Origin: Lachnospiraceae bacterium UBA7143 | GTDB lineage: Bacteria > Bacillota > Clostridia > Lachnospirales > Lachnospiraceae | NCBI GenBank assembly: GCA_002491905.1 | Contig: DKWV01000025.1 | Coordinates: forward strand, 124,001-188,000 | Length of the DNA: 64,000 nucleotides | Direction of reading: 5' to 3' | Shown: positions 15,253 through 22,614 of the stretch, in pieces | Numbering within the stretch: the first letter of the stretch is position 1 | Layout of the letters: each line of letters opens with the position of its first letter | The notes under the pieces: model-generated | The model's database searches: none | What the model was told of the DNA's origin: nothing | What the model saw: only the letters and a program-made list of their open reading frames with translations | Made by a program: the position numbers and the translations under genes

Positions 15253-16398
15253 ATGAATGAATTTACTTTTTCGTATCCCACAAAGGTTTATTTCGGACAG
15301 GATTCTTTGGAGAAAGCGCTCCAAATGGAACTGGACAAGTATGGAAAGACGGTGATGCTCGCTTACGGCGGCGCTTCCCTGAAAAAGAACGGTATTTATG
15401 ACCGGGTAAGAGGAGTGCTTAAAAAAGCGGGGAAGGATGTAGTGGATTTTCCGGGCATTATGCCCAATCCCACTTATGCAAAGGTGCAGGAAGGCGCGGC
15501 GCTGGCGAAAGAAAAAGGCGTGGACTTTATCCTTGCGGTAGGGGGTGGCTCTGTCATCGACTGCTGCAAGATTGTAGCGGCACAGGCAAAGACCGATACG
15601 GACATATGGGAAATGGAGTTTTCGGACGGCAAATTTCCCACGGAGTATCTGCCGATGGGTGCGGTGGTTACAGCCTCCGGCACAGGGGCCGAGCAGAACT
15701 GCGGCGCCGTCATTACCAATGAGGCAAAAGGGATTAAGACGGGCGTGTTTGGCGCGTATGCCTCTTTTGCGGTGCTTGATCCAGAACTGACCGCTTCCGT
15801 TCCAGCCATGCAGGTGATTTCCGGCGCGTTCGACACGCTGAGCCACGCGATGGAAACGTATCTCGGCAATTCTGACCAGGACAATGTTTCCGACGATCTG
15901 GCATTGGCGGTCATGCGCAATACCGTGGTCAATATGCGGCGGCTGATTGCCGATGTGAATGATATGCAGGCGAGGAGTAATCTGATGTGGGATTCAGCTA
16001 TGGCGGAGAACGGGATCCTGAAAGTCGGCAGGGTGACGGATTTTCAGGCACACCAGATCGAGCACCAGCTCGGCGCGTTCACGGACTGCAACCACGGGCA
16101 GGGACTTGCGGTGATCCATCCGGCGTATTACCGCCATATCCTGAAGGATGCGGAGGAAAAATTTGAGCGGTTTGCAAAGGTGGTATTTGGTAAAAATACA
16201 GCGGAGGAGGGCATACAGGCGCTCAGTGATTTTATCAGGGAGTGCGGTCTGCCCGTGAAAATGGGAGAACTGAAATCCAAGGTGGAGATTACGCCCGAAG
16301 TGCTGCGCAGGGTGGCGGATACCTGCAATATAATCAAGTGCAATCCCCGGGAACTTAGCAGGGATGAGGTCTACGAAATTTTGATGGAGTGTATCTAG
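15253..16398 (+). CDS. Iron-containing alcohol dehydrogenase (intact)
   Basis: 381 residues. ATG 15253 is favoured because AGGAGG ends 8 bases before it; ATG 15247 is only 2 bases away. The NAD(P) motif GGGSVIDCCK, the loop TASGTGAE and all four metal ligands are present: Asp and His in FDTLSHAMETY, His in IEHQL and His in CNHGQG. The family reduces aldehydes to alcohols with NAD(P)H and Fe or Zn in the cytosol. It is clearly paralogous to the gene at 2418, which has lost three of these ligands. It sits between two AKR genes in one operon. Confidence 0.94.
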   Translation: MNEFTFSYPTKVYFGQDSLEKALQMELDKYGKTVMLAYGGASLKKNGIYDRVRGVLKKAGKDVVDFPGIMPNPTYAKVQEGAALAKEKGVDFILAVGGGSVIDCCKIVAAQAKTDTDIWEMEFSDGKFPTEYLPMGAVVTASGTGAEQNCGAVITNEAKGIKTGVFGAYASFAVLDPELTASVPAMQVISGAFDTLSHAMETYLGNSDQDNVSDDLALAVMRNTVVNMRRLIADVNDMQARSNLMWDSAMAENGILKVGRVTDFQAHQIEHQLGAFTDCNHGQGLAVIHPAYYRHILKDAEEKFERFAKVVFGKNTAEEGIQALSDFIRECGLPVKMGELKSKVEITPEVLRRVADTCNIIKCNPRELSRDEVYEILMECI

Positions 16399-16415
16399 GA
16401 AAGGAGAAGAGGAAA

Positions 16416-17270
16416 ATGAGTGAACAGAAATGTGTAAAACTGAATAATGGTGTGGAGATGCCCGTGGCGGGAATCGGGACTTTTATGCTAAGCCCGGATG
16501 AGGCGGAGGCATCCGTTTTGAGTGCTCTGCAGGGTGGTTACCGCTTGATTGACACGGCGAATGCCTATGTGAATGAGAAGGCCGTGGGCAGGGCTATGAA
16601 AAAATCTGGCGTTCCCAGAGAGAAAATTTTTCTGGAGACAAAGATCTGGCCGGCGTTCTATGAGCAGGAGGACGCTGTGGAAAAGACGTTAGAAAGGCTG
16701 GATACCGATTATATTGACCTGCTGCTGATCCACCAGCCTGCAGGCAATTATCAGGCGGGGTACCGGCTGATGGAAAAGGCTTATAAAGAGGGCAAGGTGA
16801 AGGCGATCGGCCTTTCTAATTTCAACAGGGAGCAGATACAGGAAATATTGGATATCTGTGAAGTAAAGCCAGCTATCCTGCAGACGGAAGTGCATCCCTA
16901 TTTTCAGGAGAGGGAGCTGAAGGCGTTTCTGGAAAAAGAGGGCATGGTGATTCAGGCCTGGTACCCGCTTGGACATGGGGATAAAGCGTTGATTGAAGAG
17001 CCGGTATTTACTGAGTTAGCCGGAAAGTATGGAAAGAGCAACGCACAGATCATCCTTCGCTGGCATATACAGGCGGGAAATATCGTTATTCCCGGATCCA
17101 AGAATCCCGACCACATCCGCGACAATTTTGCTCTGTTTGATTTTGAGCTGACAGGGGATGAGATGGAGCGGATCGCCGGAATGGATAAGGATAAGAGATA
17201 TTATACCAGCACGCCCCAGATGCTGGAGGGATATGCGAAGATGGTTCCTCCCGTTGACGAGCAGGAGTAA
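16416..17270 (+). CDS. Aldo/keto reductase (AKR5-like, 2,5-diketogluconate reductase type)
   Basis: 284 residues from ATG 16416 (AAAGGAGAAGAGG upstream). The motifs are GIGTFMLSPDEA, DTANAYVNEKAVGRAM (catalytic Asp and Tyr), LETKIWP (Lys), LLIHQPAGNY (His) and the NADPH end IPGSKNPDHIRDN. It is a cytosolic NADPH-dependent reductase of small carbonyls. The preceding iron-ADH stops 17 bases earlier and the next gene begins 7 bases later, so it lies inside an operon. Confidence 0.93.
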   Translation: MSEQKCVKLNNGVEMPVAGIGTFMLSPDEAEASVLSALQGGYRLIDTANAYVNEKAVGRAMKKSGVPREKIFLETKIWPAFYEQEDAVEKTLERLDTDYIDLLLIHQPAGNYQAGYRLMEKAYKEGKVKAIGLSNFNREQIQEILDICEVKPAILQTEVHPYFQERELKAFLEKEGMVIQAWYPLGHGDKALIEEPVFTELAGKYGKSNAQIILRWHIQAGNIVIPGSKNPDHIRDNFALFDFELTGDEMERIAGMDKDKRYYTSTPQMLEGYAKMVPPVDEQE

Positions 17271-17277
17271 AGGGTTT

Positions 17278-18732
17278 ATGGTGCGGAATAGCGCGATCTT
17301 ATTCTTTTTGACAGCGGGATTATTGGCATTTGGTATGACCGGGTGTTCGGCATCCGGTCATACCGATATGTCTTCTGCGGAGGAGGATTTCACGCCGAAA
17401 CTGAGCGAGAAGCCGGATGTGATGTGTTCTATCCGAATAACGGCGGGTGATGTAGTTTTAGACGGCGTATTGTATGATAACCCGACGGCGCAGGGGTTTG
17501 CCGAAATGCTTCCGCTTACGGTAGAACTTTGGGACGCTGCCTCAGGTTTTGCAAGAGCCTTTGATCTGCCGGAACAGATTGTGGAGAAAGGTACGCCGGG
17601 GTATCAGTATGAACTCGGCTCCCTAGCTTACTGGGATGACGGACCGTCCATAGCGCTGATTTACGAAGCGAGCCGTAGGGAAACGGTAGTGCCTGTCGTG
17701 CCGATAGGAAAGATTACGTCTGATGTTTCTGTATTTGAGGAATATGGGGGAAGCATCACGGTAGAGCTCGCGGAGGATGCGGATGCCGGATCTGAGGAAA
17801 CGGCAAATGGCGCAGATATAGTGGAGAGCGCAGGAATGGCAGAAAGTGGTGAGGCGATGTTTACTGTGGATACAAAGGTATTAGACGTCATCAATGATCC
17901 GGCCTTTGGGGATTATGGGCGACTGATCTTTTCTGCCGACAGGTCTGTAAGCGATGATTTGACGCTGGGGAATGTGGGGGATATTCTCACATGGTACTCT
18001 TATGTCGATCCTGATCGGACAGTCGAGATCGCCAATTATCTGAAAGAACATGCCGCTTTGGGAGAACAGATATTTTATGACATTTATACAGATGCGGAAA
18101 AGGCGGCGGACCCGGCAAAGGAGGATACCGGTCTGTTCTTTTTCCGTGGAACGCCCGGAGAGAAATTTGCCATTACCAACGCGGGCGGCGGGTTTGTCTA
18201 TGTGGCAGCCATGCACGACAGTTTCCCTCACGCGCTGGAACTGTCGAAAAAAGGGTACAATGCCTTCGCTTTGATTTACCGTCCCGGCGCGCAGACGGCA
18301 TGTGAGGATCTGGCGAGGGCAGTCGCTTTTATCCATGATCACGCGGAGGAGCTTCAAGTGGATGTGTCGGATTACTCTCTCTGGGGCGGCTCCGCAGGCG
18401 CGCGTATGTCTGCATGGGTCGGAAGCTATGGGACTGCCGCTTTCGGCGAGGCAGATTATCCGAAGCCGGGCGCGGTTATCATGCAGTATACGGGATTGTC
18501 CGAGGTGACGGGCGCGGAACCGCCCACCTATGCCTGTGTCGGTACAAGCGACGGGATTGCTTACTACGAAATCATGGAAGAGCGGATCAGACGGATACAG
18601 GCGCAGGGAATAAATGCCGAAATAGAGGTCTTTGAAGGACTGCCGCACGGGTTTGGACTGGGAGAGGGCACTGTGGCGGAAGGCTGGTTTGACAATGCGG
18701 TTCGGTTTTGGGAAAATAATATGGTAAACTAA
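17278..18732 (+). CDS. Lipoprotein with cyclophilin-like and alpha/beta hydrolase domains
   Basis: 484 residues from ATG 17278. The signal peptide carries the lipobox MTGC. Residues about 45-160 match the cyclophilin-like fold often found alone in clostridia (LPLTVELWDAASGFARAFDL, YELGSLAYWDDG). Residues about 200-484 are an alpha/beta hydrolase with an oxyanion-type AGGGFVY, the nucleophile elbow GGSAG (Ser near residue 373), Asp in GTSDGIA and His in LPHGFG. The triad looks intact, unlike in the paralogous domain at 12661. Here the cyclophilin-like module takes the place that the flavodoxin has in its relatives. It is predicted to be a surface esterase. Confidence 0.85.
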   Translation: MVRNSAILFFLTAGLLAFGMTGCSASGHTDMSSAEEDFTPKLSEKPDVMCSIRITAGDVVLDGVLYDNPTAQGFAEMLPLTVELWDAASGFARAFDLPEQIVEKGTPGYQYELGSLAYWDDGPSIALIYEASRRETVVPVVPIGKITSDVSVFEEYGGSITVELAEDADAGSEETANGADIVESAGMAESGEAMFTVDTKVLDVINDPAFGDYGRLIFSADRSVSDDLTLGNVGDILTWYSYVDPDRTVEIANYLKEHAALGEQIFYDIYTDAEKAADPAKEDTGLFFFRGTPGEKFAITNAGGGFVYVAAMHDSFPHALELSKKGYNAFALIYRPGAQTACEDLARAVAFIHDHAEELQVDVSDYSLWGGSAGARMSAWVGSYGTAAFGEADYPKPGAVIMQYTGLSEVTGAEPPTYACVGTSDGIAYYEIMEERIRRIQAQGINAEIEVFEGLPHGFGLGEGTVAEGWFDNAVRFWENNMVN

Positions 18733-18762
18733 AATCTTGAGGGCGAAAGGTGGTATGGATTT

Positions 18763-19089
18763 ATGGCAAAGAAACAGACTGCGGGAAGAGATAAGCTGGG
18801 CGAATTGGCTCCCAAATTTGCCGAGTTAAATGACGATGTTCTGTTTGGGGAGGTATGGTCGAGGGAAGAACAGCTTTCGGCGAGAGACAGGAGCATGATT
18901 ACCATTGCGGCGCTTTTTTCGGCGGGACTGTACCCACAGTTGAAATCCCATCTGGTACTCGGAAAGGAACACGGGATTACCAAGGAGGAAGCGGTGGAAA
19001 TTGTGACACAGCTTGCCTTTTACTGCGGGTGGCCGAAAGCGTGGAGCACTTTTCCGATGATTCAGGAAGTATACGATACGGAGGGATGA
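18763..19089 (+). CDS. Carboxymuconolactone decarboxylase (CMD) family protein
   Basis: 108 residues with AAAGGTGG 9 bases upstream. It matches the CMD/AhpD-like fold (LSARDRSMITIAAL, GITKEEAVEIVTQLAFYCG). The catalytic Cys-x-x-Cys of AhpD is absent. CMD-family proteins of this type often sit with AKR, ADH and flavodoxin genes in clostridia; their role is poorly known. It is the last gene of the AKR operon, 30 bases after the hydrolase gene, and ends just before a strong hairpin. Confidence 0.88.
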   Translation: MAKKQTAGRDKLGELAPKFAELNDDVLFGEVWSREEQLSARDRSMITIAALFSAGLYPQLKSHLVLGKEHGITKEEAVEIVTQLAFYCGWPKAWSTFPMIQEVYDTEG

Positions 19090-19095
19090 GCTTTG

Positions 19096-19127
19096 CCGCC
19101 TCTTCCCCCAAAGCGGGGAAGGGGCGG
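19096..19127. terminator. Strong hairpin between convergent genes
   Basis: CCGCCTCTTCCCC and GGGGAAGGGGCGG form a 13-bp stem (one wobble pair) with a 6-nt loop, between the CMD gene and the convergent nitroreductase gene. Neither side has a long T-run, so it may slow both polymerases or protect both 3' ends. Confidence 0.6.
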
Positions 19128-19136
19128 TAAAAGCTA

Positions 19137-19802
19137 TTATTTCCAGCTAAAGTTTTCTTTTCCGGCGCCTACCTCGAAATGGCACTTTGCGATACCCAGA
19201 TCGATCTTTGTGTAAAATCCCTTTCCGGCCGCTGTTGAAACCGAGTTTCCGTTTAAGGTGAACAGGAATTTTTGCTGATTCATCGCTGTGGGTGCAAGGA
19301 GAGCGGCGTCTATTCCTTTTTGGAACCATTCCGGCACGGGTTTTTCCGCTTTCATCACCGATTCTGCCGGTTTGACTTTGTGTCCGATTCCCTGCGTTTC
19401 CCCATAGCCGACAGCAATCACAAGACACAGCTTTTCACCGTCATTTATTTGGAAAGCCGTTTTGATTTTGCTGTATGTCATTGCCACCCAACAGGTATTC
19501 AGCCCAAGCGTCTGTGCCTTCAAAACAACCTTTTCACCATAATACCCGCACTTTTCTTCGAGTCCGTCTCCCTTTTTTCCGATCATGGCAATATAATTTT
19601 TGACACCGGAAAATTTTCCGTAATGCGCCATGAATCCGCCAAAAGCCTGCGGCTCGTTTAAAATAAGCTGCATATGCAGCCCGCTTTCCCTGTTGCGCTG
19701 CTCGATATAGGACAACAACTCTGTCTTTACATCGCCCTCTATGGCTTTTTCGTTATAAGAGCGAACAGAGTGCCGCTCTTTCATTGCCTCCATGAAATCC
19801 AT
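19137..19802 (-). CDS. Nitroreductase family protein
   Basis: 221 residues with a GGAGGT ribosome site. The FMN-dependent nitroreductase fold starts with MKERHSVRSYNEKAIE, whose Arg-His-Ser-Arg segment contacts FMN phosphate. The middle holds LGLNTCWVAMTY, and the second half has APTAMNQQKFLFTL. These cytosolic flavoproteins reduce nitro groups, quinones or enones with NAD(P)H. It lies 40 bases downstream of an ArsR repressor gene on the same strand, so the pair is probably one operon controlled by that repressor. Confidence 0.9.
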   Translation of the reverse strand: MDFMEAMKERHSVRSYNEKAIEGDVKTELLSYIEQRNRESGLHMQLILNEPQAFGGFMAHYGKFSGVKNYIAMIGKKGDGLEEKCGYYGEKVVLKAQTLGLNTCWVAMTYSKIKTAFQINDGEKLCLVIAVGYGETQGIGHKVKPAESVMKAEKPVPEWFQKGIDAALLAPTAMNQQKFLFTLNGNSVSTAAGKGFYTKIDLGIAKCHFEVGAGKENFSWK

Positions 19803-19842
19803 TGTTTTACCTCCGTCCTATCATTTTTATAGTTATTATGGT

Positions 19843-20199
19843 TTACTCGTCGCCGTTTCTGTCGGGGACATATTTCATAATCTGCTGAATATCGGAGAAC
19901 AGGTCGATCATTTTTTTGATTTCGTTCTCCTCCGGGTCTAAGTAGTAATAAACAAAGGTTCCCTCTTTGCGTGTCTTGACAATACCGGCATTTTTTAATA
20001 TCTGCATATGGTGCGAAACCGCCGGGCGTGACAAATTTGTCCTTTTGGCGATATCTACCACGCGGCTGCCGCTGCATTCGCCGCAAAGCAAAATAGACAG
20101 AATGTACTGCCGTGTCTCATCTCCGAATGCCAAAAACATTTCCTGGCAGGACTGGAATTTCTCCTTGATCCTTTCTATATCCTGACTGGTGTTTTTCGT
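19843..20199 (-). CDS. ArsR/SmtB-family repressor, apparent ACG start
   Basis: A winged helix regulator: FGDETRQYILSILL, then the recognition helix SRPAVSHHMQILKNAGIV, then the wing RKEGTFVYYYL. The first ATG in frame (20139) cuts into the N-terminal helix and has no ribosome site. The frame stays open upstream and gives a normal N-terminus (KNTSQDIERIKEKFQSCQEM) if it starts at an ACG at 20199. That codon lies 9 bases after AAAGGAG. No ATG, GTG or TTG lies between. The ACG may be a mutated ATG or a rare start. The palindrome at 20216-20235 is the likely operator. Confidence 0.85.
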   Translation of the reverse strand, partial: TKNTSQDIERIKEKFQSCQEMFLAFGDETRQYILSILLCGECSGSRVVDIAKRTNLSRPAVSHHMQILKNAGIVKTRKEGTFVYYYLDPEENEIKKMIDLFSDIQQIMKYVPDRNGDE

Positions 20200-20215
20200 A
20201 AGGTGTATCTCCTTT

Positions 20216-20235
20216 CTGTTTAAGCGCTTGAACAG
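20216..20235. promoter_or_regulatory. ArsR operator palindrome
   Basis: CTGTTTAAGCGCTTGAACAG is a 20-bp palindrome with a single central asymmetry pair (CTGTT-x-AAGCGCTT-x-AACAG). It lies between a TATAAT (-10 on the minus strand, 20241-20246) and the ArsR ribosome site. That is where an autorepressor would block transcription start. Confidence 0.72.
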
Positions 20236-20240
20236 ATAGC

Positions 20241-20246
20241 ATTATA
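20241..20246 (-). promoter_or_regulatory. -10 box of the arsR-nitroreductase promoter
   Basis: TATAAT on the minus strand, 6 bases upstream of the operator palindrome. No good -35 is seen at 16-18 bases, so the exact promoter is uncertain. Confidence 0.5.
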
Positions 20247-20293
20247 TCATAAAAAAGGGCGGATAGATGATCCGTAAAGAAAATCAAGAGATA

Positions 20294-20368
20294 TAACCTA
20301 AAGGTATAAACTGATGAACGAAACGAGACTTCATAAGATACCCTGTATTTTCTATAATAAAATAATAA
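20294..20368 (+). promoter_or_regulatory. Conserved intergenic element, copy 3 (hairpin arm lost)
   Basis: Box TAACCTAAAGGTA (20294-20306), then GTATAAACTGATGAAC and CGAGACTT as in the other copies. The right arm of the inner hairpin is absent: after CGAGACTTCATAAG the sequence differs. The downstream TATAATAAAATAATAA (20353-20368) is identical to copy 2. It lies ahead of the flavodoxin-esterase gene at 20392 and divergent from arsR. Box and start-region conservation without the hairpin argues that the first part is the protein or RNA polymerase site. Confidence 0.68.
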
Positions 20369-20391
20369 TAGGGAAGAAAGGGAGCTTGATG

Positions 20392-22047
20392 ATGAAGATA
20401 AGAAAAAAGGTTACAGCGTTTCTGGTCAGTGCGGTTCTGGCATTTCAGGTCGCAGGCTGTGGAAACTCGGAACATCCGCAAAATAATCAGGTACAGTCAG
20501 GCGGCTCTCAGACAGAGTCCGAAAGTGCGGGGACAGTCTCAGGCGGGAACCACATTCTGATTGCTTATTTTACGGCAGGTGAAAACAGCGATGTAGATGT
20601 GGTTTCCTCCGCGAGCGTGACGACGGTGAACGGGGAACCCAAGGGGCGGCTCAGGGCAGTCGCGGATATGATACAGGCTGAGACAGGCGGGACGCTTTTT
20701 TCGATACAGACGTCCGTAAAATATCCCGGAGACGGCGGCGCGCTGATCGATTATGCGGACAAAGAGCAGGAGGAAAATGCGAGACCGGAACTGACGAGCC
20801 ATATAGAAAATCTGGATGATTATGACGTTGTTTTCGTAGGTTATCCCACATGGTGGTATGATATGCCGCAGGCTTTATACAGTTTTTTTGATGAATACGA
20901 TTTTGCGGGCAAAACGATTATTCCCTTCAATGTGCATAACGGAAGCCGTTTCTCGGGGACTATTGAAACCATTCAGGATCTGGAGCCGGACGCGGAAGTG
21001 GTTACGGACGGATTTACGGTCAGTGAGAGAGACGTGGCGGAGGCCGCGGACGATGTGGCGGACTGGATAAACCGGCTGGGTTATAAAAATGCGGACAGTG
21101 CGAATGCGGAATCTATATCTGGGGAGGAGGGTACCGTTCCTATGGATGGACAGACAGGTGCAGGCCAAATACCGGAGAAACTGACACAGATACCGGAGGA
21201 TTATTTTCATCCGGCATCCGAGCAGGGGAGAGTGGAGCGGCTGGATTACCAGACCTATGAATCCATGAGCTATGAGGACCAGGCAACGCGGCTTACGAAA
21301 ACGGCATATGTATATCTGCCGTATGGCTATGATGAGGGGAAACAGTATAATGTGTTATACCTGATGCACGGTGGATGGAGCAATGAGACCACCTATCTGG
21401 GCACGCCGGAAGATCCCCATGAATTGAAAAATGTGCTGGATCACGCCATACAGGATAAAAATATGCCACCGGTTATCGTGGTGTGCCCGACTTACAACAA
21501 TACTAGTCCTGAGGACAGCGCGGACTACGGTCTGGCGCTGCGCCTGACGGATAATTACCATAATGAACTGGCAAACGACCTGATTCCGGCTGTGGAGGGA
21601 AAATACAGTACCTATGCGGAAGGGACTTCCGCAGGGGAGTTGACGGAAAGCCGCAGCCACCGTGCTTTTGCCGGATTTTCCATGGGGTCGGTCACTACAT
21701 GGCATACGTTTCAATACTGTATGGACTATTTTCGGTATTTCCTGCCGTCCAGCGGCAATCTGTCCTCTGATGGAACGTATATGGAGAAAATGGTGACCGA
21801 TGCGGGATATGGCCCAAAAGATTTTTTTATCTATGCCATGTCCGGCACGGAGGATTTCGCTTATGCGGCATTTACGGATCAGATTCAGGCGATGTTAAAC
21901 GCGCAGGAAGGTATTTTTATTGATGCCGTGAATGAGAATGACGGTAATCTGGCATACCGGGTGCAGGAGGGCAATGCGCACGATGGGAATGCGGCGCTGC
22001 AGTATATTTACAACGGACTGACTTGGCTGTGGGCGGAGGAAGTTTGA
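20392..22047 (+). CDS. Flavodoxin-esterase lipoprotein
   Basis: 551 residues from ATG 20392 (7 bases after GGGAG; ATG 20389 is adjacent). The lipobox is VAGC. Residues about 54-225 form a flavodoxin-like domain (HILIAYFTAGENSD, VGYPTWWYDMPQA, KTIIPFNVHNGS). The position that reads GNTE in the 12661 protein here reads GRLR, so FMN phosphate binding is doubtful. Residues about 255-550 are an esterase of the feruloyl-esterase (XynZ/EstD) type: MHGGWSN, the nucleophile elbow AGFSMGS and a late His in GNAHDG. It is predicted to act outside the membrane on esters of unknown kind. It is controlled from element copy 3. Confidence 0.87.
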   Translation: MKIRKKVTAFLVSAVLAFQVAGCGNSEHPQNNQVQSGGSQTESESAGTVSGGNHILIAYFTAGENSDVDVVSSASVTTVNGEPKGRLRAVADMIQAETGGTLFSIQTSVKYPGDGGALIDYADKEQEENARPELTSHIENLDDYDVVFVGYPTWWYDMPQALYSFFDEYDFAGKTIIPFNVHNGSRFSGTIETIQDLEPDAEVVTDGFTVSERDVAEAADDVADWINRLGYKNADSANAESISGEEGTVPMDGQTGAGQIPEKLTQIPEDYFHPASEQGRVERLDYQTYESMSYEDQATRLTKTAYVYLPYGYDEGKQYNVLYLMHGGWSNETTYLGTPEDPHELKNVLDHAIQDKNMPPVIVVCPTYNNTSPEDSADYGLALRLTDNYHNELANDLIPAVEGKYSTYAEGTSAGELTESRSHRAFAGFSMGSVTTWHTFQYCMDYFRYFLPSSGNLSSDGTYMEKMVTDAGYGPKDFFIYAMSGTEDFAYAAFTDQIQAMLNAQEGIFIDAVNENDGNLAYRVQEGNAHDGNAALQYIYNGLTWLWAEEV

Positions 22048-22106
22048 GTTTATAGATGGCAATTTATAATATTTCAAATTATTTAAAGAAAATGGAGGAA
22101 AGCAGT

Positions 22107-22556
22107 ATGAAAATTTTATTTATTAACGGAAGTCCAAACAGGAAGGGAAATACGGCGGCTCTGGCAGAAACACTTTTGCAGGGAAAGGAATATGAGACGT
22201 TAAATCTGACAGATTACCGGATCGGAAGCTATGGGCAGGCGTTTGCAGACGACCAGCTCGCGGAGGTCATCGCAAAGATGAAGGAAGCGGAAGTGGTTGT
22301 GGTCGGTTCGCCGCTGTATTGGCACAACATATGCGGCGCGGTGCGCAACATGCTGGACCGGTTTTACGGCCTTGTGGAAAACGGCACGTTTTCGGGAAGG
22401 AAACTATACTTCCTGTTTCAGGGGGCTTCTCCTGAAAAATGGATGATGGAAGCGGGAGAGTACACGATGAACCGTTTTGCAAAGCTCTATGGTTTTGCGT
22501 ATGAAGGAATGGCAACGAACAGAAGCGAGGCGGAAAAACTGGGAAAAAGTATTTGA
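22107..22556 (+). CDS. NADPH-dependent FMN reductase family protein
   Basis: 149 residues from ATG 22107 (GGAGGAAAG upstream). The flavodoxin-fold start reads ILFINGSPNRKGNTAALAE, with an intact phosphate loop, followed by VVVGSPLYWHNICGAVRNML. Such proteins reduce FMN or quinones with NAD(P)H in the cytosol. It follows the flavodoxin-esterase gene by 59 bases and ends the plus-strand redox cluster at a strong hairpin. Confidence 0.88.
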   Translation: MKILFINGSPNRKGNTAALAETLLQGKEYETLNLTDYRIGSYGQAFADDQLAEVIAKMKEAEVVVVGSPLYWHNICGAVRNMLDRFYGLVENGTFSGRKLYFLFQGASPEKWMMEAGEYTMNRFAKLYGFAYEGMATNRSEAEKLGKSI

Positions 22557-22585
22557 CAGTATGGGACATAATGATGGATTAGGGA

Positions 22586-22614
22586 GAGCTGTAGACCAAT
22601 GCGGTCTACAGCTC
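22586..22614. terminator. Bidirectional hairpin terminator
   Basis: GAGCTGTAGACC and GGTCTACAGCTC form a perfect 12-bp stem with a 5-nt loop between the FMN reductase gene and the convergent GH42 gene. The GH42 stop codon (22606-22608) lies in the stem. There are no long T-runs. Confidence 0.65.
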
